NCBI GenBank assembly: GCA_951799425.1
Contig: OX637397.1
Coordinates: forward strand, 16,142,064-16,206,063
Source: Ilex aquifolium
Lineage: Eukaryota > Streptophyta > Magnoliopsida > Aquifoliales > Aquifoliaceae
Direction of reading: 5' to 3'
DNA: 64,000 bases
The notes under the pieces: model-generated
Databases searched by the model: none
What the model was told of the DNA's origin: nothing
Seen by the model: only the letters and a program-made list of their open reading frames with translations
In this document: piece after piece, positions 23,401-32,991 of the stretch
How the letters are laid out: the number at the start of each line of letters is the position of its first letter
Numbering within the stretch: the first letter of the stretch is position 1
Made by a program: the position numbers and the translations under genes

Positions 23401-25190
23401 AAAAACTCCTCGAGAAGCCATTTCATTTTTTTTCTGCTTTTGGTGTTAAAAGCTGAATCATTGATCACAATTATGTTGGATCCACCCAAGGAGACTTTAC
23501 AAACTGCTCACAATTTTCTATAGGGTTTTCTTGGATAGTTGGAAGTCAATAGATGCTCTTCTAAATGCATATTTATGACCACCTTGACGTTAATAGTCTC
23601 AATGTTTGGATTCACATGTGCTAAACATTGTCATGGTATGATGATTGCACTAATACCATCAGACGGCGTAGCTGAACACACATTGAGTTTAGCGCGATCA
23701 ATTGACCACAGTGGAATTCAAGCAAGATTCAAAGTATCAGTCAATATCGATACGAGTCGGCCGAGTCACATCTTCTGAGCCGATACTGTTTGACGATATA
23801 TACAAATCCCGAGTCTTGCTCGGCCAACTTGTTCGAGATGTCTCAAAGTCAACCCGAGTTGCCGAATTATTGTCATCGAATCAGCTGATACTATTCTGTA
23901 ACCCTGCGATTTGGCCTAAATTTCTCGTCATGTTCAACTTCTTCTATTAAGTTGTATCCCCCAATATCATTCCACAACGCCACGACCAGTATGTCTTAAA
24001 ACCCTCCGAGTCGATGACAAATTTCGAGACCTTGAACCATGAATTCAAGGGAAAAAAATAGATCACTAAATTTTATTATTGTAATGACAATTTAACGTGA
24101 TTAACCGCCCAAAACCCAAAAGTTATGAAGGGGGTATGGTCAATTTTAATTTTCAAATAATAAACAAATTACATAAAATAGCTAGGTATTACATAACTAC
24201 TTTCTCATGCTTGCATTTAAGCCTCTTATCTACACATTCCAAAATAACATATGCAGGCCTACAATTTAAGCTCTGAATGGAAGGTGGTACGTGATGGTGG
24301 TTTAGTGGTGGCAACACCAAGAACCGGAGAGGCGGAGGTATTTTGGCAGTTTTACAATAGTGAAATAGGTGAAAATATGATGGTCGTGGCAAGTCAGACA
24401 AAAAAATTTGGTGTACAAGAGTAGTTAACCAGTAATATGCTACTTAACTTGGATATTCACATCAAACTATGCTTTAGTATCAACCTAAAAACAAAACACC
24501 AAGATAGTAAGAAAGCATACTTGTAGACTCTCCAGAAGACAATGCGAAGTCCTTCTTGAAGACCAACAGAAGAGAGTATGAGAATCCCATATGGCCACCA
24601 TGCTGTTGTTTTCAGTGGAAGAAAAGCTCTCCACACCCCAGATAGCACAATCAGGCTCATAAGCCATACCAATGCACTACATACATTAATTCAAAGCCCA
24701 TCAAAAGCCAACAAAAACCCGTTAGGAAGAAAGTGTTTGTCTGCGTGCATCTATATACACATATAAGTAGTAAAAAACCCCATAATTTAGAAATCACTTG
24801 AAATAGCATGGAAATGAAGTGCAATAAATGGGGGACTTAATACCATGAAATTAACTAATGTATGTCTGTGAGTGTATTTAGAGAGACCAAGCATGAATAA
24901 TTCGATCAAAATAGTCATAACTACTAAATTTCACACAAATTGGTGACCAATACCATCAAAAATAGCCAAACATGAAAAGATTAAACATTAAACACCTAAA
25001 TTGGTATAAATTTTGGAGAACATATTGGAGATTCTAACAATTAGATAGAAAACTCAAAATAAAAAAGTGTGGAATACCTAGAGAGAACTGTGAGGACCAA
25101 GAAGGGTTTCTTGGCGATGACAGCAACGAAGAGGGAGAGAGAGGGTCCGAGGGCTAGCAAGGCATACCCAATCCCTGCTGCCACAGTCAT
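11499..25190 (-). CDS. APH1: Gamma-secretase subunit APH-1, six exons over 13.7 kb
   Basis: APH-1 is the seven-pass scaffold of the gamma-secretase complex (with presenilin, nicastrin and PEN-2), an intramembrane aspartyl protease of endomembranes. Exons on the minus strand: 25190-25078, 24676-24521, 17647-17562, 13465-13340, 13062-12935 and 11639-11499. All junctions are GT-AG with compatible phases, giving 249 residues; the plant protein I recall is about 250. The N-terminus [19 protein letters not shown] is the typical APH-1 start. Hydrophobic helices recur throughout. Seen motifs: EGLR in helix 3 (about residues 79-82), GGLGHG with its GxxxG spacing at 120-125, and the two conserved membrane histidines at H171 (VTIHTF) and H197 (PTVHLL), the same numbering as the human key histidines. 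The introns of 6.9 and 4.1 kb are swollen by transposons. No coding lesion is seen. Confidence 0.95.
11640..12934 (-). other. APH-1 intron 5 (contains MITE family A copy 2)
   Basis: Intron between exons 5 and 6, bounded by a GTAATT donor on the minus strand and a CGCAG acceptor. About 0.53 kb of it is the MITE at 12287-12819. The rest is AT-rich with no gene. Confidence 0.8.
12287..12819. mobile_element. MITE family A, copy 2
   Basis: A 533-bp relative of the element at 8625-9123, with ends GGGTCCTTTGGTTG and, inward from the right, GGGCTCGTTAGGTTGCCG. It shares long internal blocks with copy 1 in the same order and orientation. The two copies differ by many substitutions and short indels, so they are old relatives and not a recent duplication. 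It sits inside APH-1 intron 5. Confidence 0.7.
14395..15275 (+). pseudogene. BED zinc-finger (hAT transposase-type) remnant split by a MITE
   Basis: With the MITE at 14497-15092 ignored, the plus strand around 15120-15275 translates with stops and frameshifts. It gives a BED-finger pattern: SIVWQYF, then CNECGV, then SHMKTY, which is the aromatic, CxxC, HxxxH/C layout of BED domains at the start of hAT transposases and ZBED-like genes. Frame breaks near 15147 and 15230 show it is dead. Assignment to a transposon and not to a host ZBED gene is inference. Confidence 0.5.
14489..15100. mobile_element. hAT-type non-autonomous element with 8-bp target duplication
   Basis: The element spans 14497-15092 (596 bp). 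Its ends are TAGGGCTGTTCA and, inward from the right, TAGGGGTGTTCA. It is flanked by perfect AATGTAAG copies at 14489-14496 and 15093-15100. An 8-bp duplication plus TAGGG(G)TG ends is diagnostic of plant hAT MITEs. Subterminal regions carry repeated CTACCCGA/TCGGGTAG motifs in both orientations, likely transposase-binding repeats. There is no coding capacity. Confidence 0.93.
15759..16289 (+). CDS. Unidentified open frame (possible gene fragment) in APH-1 intron
   Basis: An uninterrupted frame to TAG at 16289. The best protein-like part starts at about the internal Met at 15822, leaving roughly 155 residues. It is acidic to mixed, with helical-looking segments ([20 protein letters not shown]) and a conserved-looking [11 protein letters not shown] stretch. 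No signal peptide or membrane span is seen. It lies antisense to APH-1 inside an intron beside transposon debris, so it may be a captured fragment of a host gene, a retroelement piece, or an intron-nested gene. I do not recognise the family. Confidence 0.3.
   Translation: MSVFSCHSLIRVTILFKFYRQMNLLETDTCKYINVAYSESTERVLEYPALYYGLLKEALETVQTSNAEVDSLLSYSLGGNKENENEDTKPWVKMNMQLYDIFSLEKKDQLFSSFDKSLSKRKVYDYPRITFLGGCRTLLGLCLKSDVAEEKKLGLVHWYLWLKNCRKFRDLRITKS
18040..19190 (+). pseudogene. L1-type LINE remnant: zf-RVT region of ORF2, split by a MITE
   Basis: With 18441-18899 removed, the plus strand reads as the C-terminal zinc-binding region (zf-RVT) of plant L1 reverse transcriptases. [13 protein letters not shown] segment is followed by [14 protein letters not shown], then an LQRRRP segment, CPQWCVIC and FLHC-type cysteines. 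There are several frame changes. It is related to the LINE piece at 63520-63927. An A run at 19321-19329 may be an old 3' tail. It is a 5'-truncated, dead copy in APH-1 intron 2. Confidence 0.7.
18441..18899. mobile_element. Small MITE inside LINE frame, 3-bp duplication ATA
   Basis: The element spans 18441-18896 (456 bp). Its ends are GGGGTTGTTTGG and, inward from the right, GGGCTTGTTTGG. ATA precedes it (18438-18440) and follows it (18897-18899). Removing the element plus one ATA restores the LINE reading frame (AAT ACT TAT AAT GTA), which maps the insertion exactly. A 3-bp duplication is consistent with a PIF/Harbinger-like origin. Confidence 0.8.
20330..21490 (-). pseudogene. Decayed pararetrovirus/retroelement-like coding remnant
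   Basis: Broken minus-strand frames contain aromatic-rich segments such as [16 protein letters not shown] (about 21110-21160) and [18 protein letters not shown] (about 20880-20930). These resemble N-terminal polyprotein regions of caulimovirid-like integrated elements or related retroelements. Farther along the same strand are two TGACG-type motifs (about 20350-20400) and an A/T-rich TATTTAAAG box, as in plant pararetroviral promoters. Stops and frameshifts are frequent and no polymerase domain is present. The family is remembered pattern only, so confidence is low. Confidence 0.3.
21549..21745 (-). mobile_element. tRNA-derived SINE-like element B, copy 1
   Basis: On the minus strand an A-box-like GGTGGTTTAGTGGTTGAACC (about 21714-21733) is followed by a B-box-like GAGGTCTCAAGTTCAATCCC (about 21673-21692). 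The body then runs to CCCTGTAG at about 21549. A second, diverged copy is at 29758-32384. Spacing and boxes suit a polymerase III SINE. No clean target duplication was identified. The copy lies within the Helitron interval. Confidence 0.6.
22197..24520. other. APH-1 intron 2 remainder, no gene identified
   Basis: Mostly AT-rich DNA. A less AT-rich island at about 23540-24010 has several CG-containing words (GAGTCGGCCGAGTC, GACGGCGTAGC) and overlapping short open frames, none of recognisable family. Confidence 0.35.
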
Positions 25191-26024
25191 GCTGTGGTGT
25201 ATTCACAACGCCGACCAAAACAAAGCAAAGCGAAAAGAAAAACGAATTGGAAAAACGTTCCTCTCTAACGCTGGTGTTTGTGTTATGGTTTGACTGGAGG
25301 TGATGGTAGCAACTAACAACTTTGTTTGGAACAAAGAACAGGTTATCCCAAGATTGATTTACTAATTCAGGGTCCGAGTATGTTTCCAATAAGTATACTC
25401 AATCCATGTTTAATGAAAAGGCAAATGTCATAATTAATGTTTAAACTTTGGATTAAGCTATTATTTAGGCAAATGTTTAAAGTAGTCACTAAACTTTTAA
25501 TTATTTTAATTTAATCTCTTAATTATTACTTTTGCATCAATTAAGCTATTCTATCAATTTTAACAGTTAAAACAAACAACGGCACATGACGTGGACAACC
25601 ATATAAACAACACGTGGTTTGCCTCCGTTTGTTCTTATGAGTTAATGGATGGAAGTACTTGGTTGGCACAAAATTGATTGTTGATGAGCTAAATTAAGGC
25701 AGTTAAAAATTAAAAAACCATTTTAGAACAAAAGAAAAGTTTAAGAACTAATTTTAATATTAATTCTTAATAAAAATGTCATGTATATAAGTTTTTTATT
25801 TTATTTTGTTATTATTTTTTTTCAGTCAATAGTTGAAAATAATTTACATCAAAATGATTGCAAAAAAATTTCAGTACGGTACGACATTTAACGGTTATAT
25901 TGTAATATTGTGAATAGAAATTGTATGATTAAGACAAAGATAATAATTTTTTTTTACTTATTTACATTAATTCTCCAATATAATATTTTATCCCATGCTG
26001 CTATGAGTGAAAAGAGACGAAAAT
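25191..26024 (-). promoter_or_regulatory. APH-1 5'UTR/promoter region and an AT-rich foldback stretch
   Basis: The sequence upstream of the APH-1 start codon (minus strand) covers the 5'UTR and promoter. No unambiguous TATA box can be fixed. From about 25440 to 25770 the DNA has imperfect inverted arms: ACTAAACTTTTAATT-type words on the left, and TTAAAAATT... with AAAAGTTTAAGAACTAATTTT on the right. This resembles an old foldback MITE, with no certain ends. Confidence 0.35.
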
Positions 26025-26028
26025 GAAA

Positions 26029-26385
26029 ACATATGATCCCTATTCATTTTCTCCCCTTGCTAAACAAAACAAATGAAATTTCAATTCCTCTTATTTTCCC
26101 ACTATTTCTCCTTTTTCAAATTTTCATCTACTACTTTCTTTTGGCACACTATTATTATAATTTATTATTATGTTTTAACCCTATGTTTTGTTTGGAGGGA
26201 AATGATGGGAAAATAAAGAAGAATGAAAATTATTGAATTATTTTGCTCGTTTTTTCAATCAAACAAGGAAAATATGTGCATTCTCTCTTCATTTTATCAT
26301 TTCTTATTTTCTCTTGACATCGCTTTTAATAAACAATTCTAAACAATAATGAAGAAGAAAAACTGGGGATCATAAGATTTTCCTC
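26029..26385. repeat. Possible MITE with ATGATCCC inverted ends
   Basis: CATATGATCCCTATTCATTTTC near 26030 is matched, inverted, by GAAAAACTGGGGATCATAAG near 26357-26378. Between them is AT-rich non-coding DNA. The inverted ends are imperfect and no target duplication was established. Confidence 0.35.
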
Positions 26386-26890
26386 TTTATTTAATCTATT
26401 TTTTATAATCTTTTATCTCCCCATAAAATACAGAATATAAGTTTATTTTTCTCTTCTTTTCCAATTATTTTTTTAAAGTTATATCCACCTTTTATTGGCC
26501 CAAACCAAATAGGAGGGGAGCAAAGGTCGGTCTCTTTGGTTATTCTGTATTATTGGCCTCTATAACTTCCATTAAGCACACAATCTCCTCATTCTATTTG
26601 CTTATCTCTGTGTTTCTTATTTACTACCCACTATTCCCTTCTAGCCATCTTCATCTGACATTTTATGTGCACTTACATCAACAGTACATTACCTCTAGTA
26701 TCATATCATAAAAAGACAAATGATTAGTTTGGTTTTTTTTAATCAAGTGTTAAGGATAAACCATGAATTACTGAATTGACATTTAGTTATTATTTGCACA
26801 AAATTATTGTTTCCAATATTGTTAATTTGATATTTTTACCATTAATATTGTTTCCAATATTGTTAGTTTGGTGCTTAGTATATATATATA

Positions 26891-26945
26891 CTAGTTATTA
26901 CTCATACCTGCAGGCACGGAGTAATAAAAAAAATTTGTCAATCAT
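26891..26945 (-). mobile_element. Helitron 3' terminus (minus strand), rest unresolved
   Basis: The minus strand reads a TTACTC...GAGTAA stem around CCTGCAGG, then TAACTAG immediately before a T at 26890. This is the 3'-end signature of plant Helitrons. The body should extend to the right, but no matching TC start was found, so this may be a truncated copy. Confidence 0.4.
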
Positions 26946-27009
26946 AAACATATTTATATTTACACCCAAAATTAAATCACAAAAATAGAGAACAGAAAAA
27001 AGAATTTAA

Positions 27010-27590
27010 GCACCGATTATAGTAGCGGTGAGCGATGGTATATAGTGGGGGTGAGAGGTGGTAGTGGTGGTGTTGGGAGACAATGAATGTTGTGGTGGGC
27101 AACAACGACCATGGTGGTGGTGGCAGTCGTGGGTGATAACGGTGATGGTGTTGATGGGTTTTGGGTGACGACAATGGTGGTGGTGGGTGACGGTGATGGT
27201 GGTTGGTAGCCATGTGGTGGTGGGGCATCGACCGTGGTGGGTGGTGATAATAATGGTGATGGGTGTGAGTGGTGGTGGGCGACGAAGGGATGCTTTGCGG
27301 CGACGATGATGGTAGGTGATGGCGAATGGCGGTGGTGGTTATAGGTGTAGTGAGAGTGGGTTACAGTGGGTGGCGGCGGTGGTGAGTGACGACGGATGGT
27401 GATGTATTTGTGGTAGTGGGTGGGCAGTGGGCAACAATGGTGGTGGTAGATGACAGTGGTGGTGGGATGATAATGGTAGTGGTAATAAATATAAAATGAT
27501 GATGGTGGTAGGTGGTGGCGATGGGCGGCGGTGATAGTAATCGGTGGTGGTTGTGGCGATGGTAGTGACGGTGGTGAAGTGTTTTGTAAT
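27010..27590. repeat. Degenerate GGT/GTGGTGG low-complexity block
   Basis: About 580 bp built almost entirely from GGT, GGTGGTGG, GAT and GAC words on the plus strand (CCA/CAC on the minus). It is strongly G-skewed, with no long exact period. Open frames here encode runs of His/Pro on the minus strand and are best explained by composition. Repeated expansion and mutation of a trinucleotide would give this pattern. Confidence 0.85.
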
Positions 27591-28176
27591 TAAAATAAGT
27601 TGTTCCAAATATTACTTCTTCTTTTTTTTATAAATCATAAAAAAAAAATTTATAAGTCACCCCAAACACACCTTTAGGGGCCTTATTTTTCTTATTAAAT
27701 TTGGGGAGTTAATATTAGTCGTTAGATTAATTTTAAGAGTAAAATTTATAATGTTCTCAACCGCGAAAAACAAAAGTTATTTTTTATGTTGTACTTTATT
27801 TTATTTATACATATATATATATTGAACTGATTTTACAATAACTGTATTTTAAATAATAATTTATTTTTGTAAGTATGTAATTTAAAATTAAAATGAAGAG
27901 AGAGGTAGGTGTGCATTGATGGAATTATTTGACATTGAGGAATGCGTTGATTGAGTTGTTTGACAATGGAGGTCGGGCAGAGAAGTTGATGTTTTTGGGC
28001 GAAATTTTTTTTTAGATTAATTTTATGCCATTTGATTAAAGTAGATGAAAATTTGATTAATCTTGACCGTTATTATTTTATAAGTTAAAAATTTTAACTT
28101 ATTAATTGTAATGTTAAATATACATTTAAACACACCCACACATATACATATACATATATCTATATCTATATCTATA
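27591..28176. other. AT-rich spacer ending in a (TATATC)n microsatellite
   Basis: No gene seen. A CATATA/TATATC hexamer-type microsatellite occupies about 28140-28178 and abuts the start of the next Helitron. Confidence 0.5.
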
Positions 28177-28800
28177 TCTGTACTACTAATAAAAGTATAT
28201 CAACATGAAAAATTTTTGATTCTCTATTTTTCCCTTATAAAAAACTATAAAGGCTAACAAGTCTTTTTGTATTTAAATACCTAAATTGCCATTATATCTC
28301 TTTACAGTTAAATAACAAACTAATTTTTAACCTATCATGCAAATCTCTCTATATTTGTAAAACTTTTAGATGATAATGTTATGCTTAACATGATATATAA
28401 AAACAACAAAACCCCAATATTAATACACGTTGACAACTCCATTGATACAATATAATTTCCAATGCCTAAAAATGACTATATTTATCTTATATCGTCATTC
28501 ACAATCAAAATAATTTGATAAAAAATTACCTATGTACAAAGTAAAAACAAGAAAGACAAAAAAAAAAAAAAAAATTTGAGAAAAGAAAAATTTATAAACC
28601 TGACTACTTGGCTGCTCAAATGAAAGAATCACAGAAAATGACTCCATTTGATGTTTATAGTTATGAACAAAATACAAATAATTTAAGTATGATAAATATG
28701 AGATAATATCTAATGTAGCTACATAATTATATTTTTTTATATATTTTATCAAATGTTTAAACAAAAATTTTAATGTGCAACGTACGTCGTGAATTACTAG
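28177..28800 (+). mobile_element. Short non-autonomous Helitron
   Basis: Starts TCTGTACTACTAATAAAAG after an A at 28176, and ends GAATTACTAG at 28800 before a T. A palindrome, ACGTACGT (about 28780-28787), lies 13 bp upstream of the end. Length is 624 bp, AT-rich and non-coding. The TC/CTAG ends and A-T insertion site fit plant Helitrons. Confidence 0.6.
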
Positions 28801-29757
28801 TATGTAAGCCATCAATGTATATAATTTTTCTATATGCCTAGGATTTATACTAAAAAAAATTTATCTATATCCTTTTTTAGATTGCTATATCTTCAAAGAA
28901 ATTACGACACTCCCTTCAAAATTTTATATTTATTTCTTAGACCTCCAAGGTCACGAGTGATCACTACCAATTGTGTAAAAAAATAATATCATAGACCAAT
29001 TTATCCTAAAGTTTGTAAATAGGTTAATATTGGTTTACTAGAATCAATATATAAACAAAATTTGAAATTAGTTCCACACTCTATTTTGTAACAAGCGAGA
29101 GAGAATTTGAGAGCGATTAATTGTATAACAAATTCATCAACTCTCCCTCCTTTAAATATGGAATTCAAAATCCAGTTGCCTCAGCAACACTCACCATACC
29201 ACTACAACTCAATTGAAATCTCAAGTTAAACAACAAATTTATTCATCTAAACTCTTCGTTGAAACCATATAACGTCCTCTCCATCATCTTCGAGCAATCA
29301 CGAAGCCATAGTTAGAGATCTTTAGTACGAATTATTAGATGGCGGCTTCAATGAAGTCATCAGTGTTGGCAAATATAGACATGGTTTGATTTTAGTTAGG
29401 ATTGCTAATTGCTCTGTTATCAACTTTGTTAGGTTTGGAATTGGCAAATTCATGAATGTCTAACTTTAGAAATTTGACAAAGATCTGCAGAAGTTGAAGT
29501 CCAAAGCATCAACCTAGAGGAAGACTATGCTAAATTGAAGACCCAACTTAAAGCTTGAAGACTGGTCTATCTAGTCTTATTTATTTTTGTTTGTGGATTT
29601 ATTCCACACAAAACGTTACCACCTCGTATAGATGGAGAAGGTGGTGAGTAAGCCTCTAATAGCCACTAAGTGTGACACACGTGGCCTTGGTGGCTATTAC
29701 TTGTGCCTGCCAGTCGGCACTAGCATAGCTAAAGGAGTCCCCCACAATTTTTTTTAC
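28801..29757. other. Spacer, no gene identified
   Basis: AT-rich DNA. Short coding-looking fragments occur around 29330-29560 (for example an ATGGCGGCTTCAATGAAGTC start) but are soon interrupted by stops. They may be gene or retroelement debris. Confidence 0.35.
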
Positions 29758-29964
29758 ACTACAGGGTGTCCAGCCTTGCGCTGACTATTCTCTTGAGTTT
29801 GAATATTGGTCACTGTAGTTCGAGTGAGTTTAGAATATGTCCTATGAAAAACAATGGCGATTGACCCTTAGGAAATATGAAAATTGTTGATCTAAGACCT
29901 CTAAGTTACCACTTCCTTAAAATAAAAATAAAAAAAAGACCTTGAAGTTATCAAATGTCAAACT

Positions 29965-32360
29965 CAACTTGTGATGCCCCAAAATCCGGGGGTCCGTTGA
30001 TCAACCCATCAACCCGCGGAATACCCGTGAATGCCGGTTAGCCCGACACCACGGCACCACAGTCCCTTTACCGGGATTTATAAAAAAAATACAAGTCCAA
30101 CTAATTCCGGTCAGTTGACCCATTCTAGGTCCAATATACCACCATTGGTATCCTATTATTTTCTATTTGTAACATTGGAAGGAAAGAAAACATAGTCCAA
30201 GGACTTGGCAAAATAAAAATAACATTTCTGGTTTTGAGAAAGTGTACTGGTACGCGTACCGGTACGGTTAACTCTTTGGACTGCACCGTACCGGTACGCG
30301 TACCGGTACGCTCAGTCCTCTGGACAGCAGTGTACCGGTACGCGTACTGGTACGGTCTGCCCAGCTTTGTGTGTTTCACCTATTTTCCAATTCCAACCAA
30401 TTCCGAGCCTCACCAATTCCATCCCAAACTTATAAAAAATGGATTTCTACCTTAAAACATGATTAATACAAGTTCTATTACAAGTATTAACATAAATTTA
30501 CATGCCAAACTAAGTTTTCACAAATGTCTTTACAAAAACTTCAAGTAAAGCCACATTCCGGCTTTCTTCCTCCTCAAGTGCCCGAGTGAGTGCCGTCCGT
30601 CGGCGTAAAACCAGCACCTGAAATGTTTTCCCGTATAGGGTGAGCCACGCTCAGTAGAGTAACCCCTACAGAGGCTACTCCCCACCTAGATGCATATGTA
30701 ATGTCACATGCAACACAGTTCAAACAACGTTCTTTTCATATCAAGAAAATTCAATCCCATGAGAGGGAATTCCATGCGATGCTATGAAATATGATGAACT
30801 CACTCATGCAACTTTAACCCGAGTCTTCACTGACTCCCACAACACAATGCAATGCACTTGCGAAGTAAATCTTTCATTTAAGAAAATTCCATCCAACGGT
30901 CGTTTTAAATAAAACTCATTTGTTAATAAACCAAATCGTTGTTGGATGATACCCATTAAATGAGTACTTTATAAAACAAAATCATGTGTCTTTTTGGGCA
31001 ACGGATTTTGGTATCACACCGCCGGTTCCGTACACCATTACACTTTTCTGGAATTTCACCGCCGGGAAGTGTATAAACCATGTAGCCGGGATTTGCACCT
31101 GAGGAAGTGTCTGGGCCTACTTGCTATACCCGACACAAGTTTTTCCATGTAATCATGCGACTCAGTCGGATCTTCGATCCAACCTTCCCGAGACCACATA
31201 TCAAATCACCAAGTATGGTGTTTGATCAACCATGTACTCACACACCCACACTCATGACTCATGCCCATGAATGTGACATCAACATTATGCCCAAGATGCA
31301 ATGCATGCCCAATGAGCAATTTCCCACATTTCAACAAATCCCATGGTAATTATATCACATGCATACAATCACCAAATTTCAACATACCGTCAATATATCA
31401 CATGGCATACACTGACAACAATAACCAACATGTTATCTCAAATTCATCAAACACATTTTCAAAGCAAACATATCATGTTATCACCAATTGTGCTCATATA
31501 ACATCGAGTATCAAGAAAATTCCACTTACCAAACTCAAGTTAGGATTTGATTTATATCGTTTCTAGACTTGTTTCCTCATATATATATATCTACACACCC
31601 AACCCTTGTCCTATGGACATCATAGGATCGGAATAAACCAAAGTAGGAAGAAACCCTACTTCTTGAAGCGTAAATCACCCGAAGGAAGCTTCAAGAACAC
31701 TTCCCAAGCCCAAAACTTGATTTCCCCCAAATCTCCTCCTTTGGATCTTCGGTGAAATCTTTCGTTCTTGGAGTGGTTGCGTAGCCCTCGTCGAGATGAT
31801 TGACTTTAACTCTTGGCTCGACGGATTCCGACCGACGAAACTCCGAGAATCGCCGAAAGAAGTTTGAAAATCTCTCTTTTCTCCCTCTTTCTCCCACACG
31901 TTGAAGACCAGCTGAATATCAGAGATTTTTGTGCAAAATATCTGATTTTTAACCCTATTTATAATTTTCAAGACTTGGCTCACATCGTGCCACATGCCCC
32001 CCACTTATCTGGATCTGTTTTTGCCCCAAAACGATTAATTACATCCCGGTTTAAGTTCAAATTAATTTTATTTGAACTTTAACTTAATTTTAAGGAAATT
32101 TTATAAAACTCGTTTTTTGAGGACTTTTAAAATGTCATTCGCCACGCAATCGTCTCGAACGACGTGCGAAAATTCGACTATCTCGGAATTCGACGAAATT
32201 GGTCTGGGTGACTAGGTTTCGCGATACGAATCCAACGGCAAAGTCCGTTGTGTCATACGATTTCTAAAGAGCACATATTTTATTTCCGCATTTCTGTGGC
32301 AAAATGACCATTTTGCCATTTTTCAAAAAAAATTCAAATTTACCCGGGTTTTACACAACT
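29965..32360. mobile_element. Solo LTR, 2386 bp, with 5-bp duplication CAACT
   Basis: The element runs 29970-32355. It starts TGTGATGCCCCAAAATCCGG and ends CCCGGGTTTTACA, so it has TG...CA ends with short inverted CCCGG/TGT(GT)AAAACC similarity. CAACT flanks both sides (29965-29969 and 32356-32360). No gag-pol and no second LTR are present, so this is a solo LTR formed by LTR-LTR recombination. The size, TGTGATGCCCC start and CpG-rich interior suit large LTRs of Ty3/gypsy (Tekay/Del-like) elements; that family name is inference. Open frames inside it are not credible genes. Confidence 0.85.
30244..30375. repeat. 44-bp tandem repeat of CG-rich palindromes inside solo LTR
   Basis: Three units of exactly 44 bp start at 30244, 30288 and 30332. 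Each opens with a 23-bp near-perfect palindrome built on GTACCGGTACGCGTACCGGTAC (positions 30244-30266, 30288-30310 and 30332-30354), followed by a 21-bp spacer; the third spacer has diverged. Two of the palindromes carry CTGG in place of CCGG, a C-to-T change typical of decay at methylated cytosines. Confidence 0.95.
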
Positions 32361-32991
32361 ACTAAACCACCATAAGGTTTGATCCACCTAATCTAAATGT
32401 TGGTCTTTGTGCTTGAAAGTGAACTAAGGTTGTAGCAAAATGCATTTTTTTTTTTATAGAACCTCGGCTGTACGAGAAAATTTTAATAATGATCCAAAAT
32501 AAATTGCACCTAACGAGGGGGACATATGTACCTTACCTCGAAATATGTCTAATTATATTATGAATGAAATTAAAATATAATAAAATGAATGCAACTCATA
32601 ATGTAATTTTGAAATAAAGAAAAAAAATAAATTTAATGAACTATTGCCAAAGAAAACCTTTGCAGATAAGGATAATCCAGTAGATTGAGAGTCCTCTTAA
32701 GCTAATAAGTCAAAGTAGCTGGCTGCAAAGATAAGAACAAACAACCCAAGAAAACCGAGATTGTTTCCTTGTGAAGATAAGAACTTCCAACTTCAAAAAT
32801 CGAAAAAATAGACATGTGATGATAAGGGAAGCCAACTGAAAGAGATTGTTGACTGCAGAGTACTGGTGCAATAGTCCAACTGATTCTGGAGTCTGTGCTG
32901 GCACTGAAATGCATTGGATTAGGTAGTAGAAGAGGTGCAATAAAGCAGGCCTCTCAACTGAAATAAAAACCAACTGGCCATTGGAGTCTAG

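Larger units (their letters stand above)
17648..24520 (-). other. APH-1 intron 2 (6.9 kb, transposon-rich)
   Basis: Intron between exons 2 and 3, with a GTATGC donor and a TTTAG acceptor on the minus strand. It contains a LINE remnant with a nested MITE (about 18.04-19.19 kb) and a Helitron (19455-22196) holding a SINE-like copy and a retroelement-like remnant. The stretches 22197-23500 and 24000-24520 show nothing recognisable. Confidence 0.85.
29758..32384 (-). mobile_element. tRNA-derived SINE-like element B, copy 2, split by a solo LTR
   Basis: The right half of the plus strand (29758-29969) matches the SINE-like copy at 21549-21745 from CTACAGGGTGTCC onward. Its remaining part, with the A-box-like end (ACTAAACCACCATAAGGTTTGATC), resumes at 32361-32384. 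The intervening 2386 bp is a separate LTR insertion with duplicated CAACT. The copy is diverged from copy 1 and has an A-rich internal insertion near 29925-29940. Confidence 0.65.

Noticed and set aside
26977..27608. His/Pro-rich proteins on the minus strand
   Set aside because: Open frames arise from the GGT/CCA low-complexity composition, with no domain and no gene structure.
30244..30375. CRISPR-like repeat-spacer array
   Set aside because: Only three units, the spacers are related to one another, and the array lies inside a plant LTR. It is a tandem duplication.
30125..30455. Open frames with TGTRTGTV / VPVRVPV repeats on both strands
   Set aside because: They are translations of the palindromic GTACCGGTAC repeat in a solo LTR, readable on both strands because of the palindrome.
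31675..32082. Overlapping open frames on both strands inside the solo LTR
   Set aside because: No domain, and both strands are open in the same region. A 2.4-kb solo LTR is the simpler explanation.
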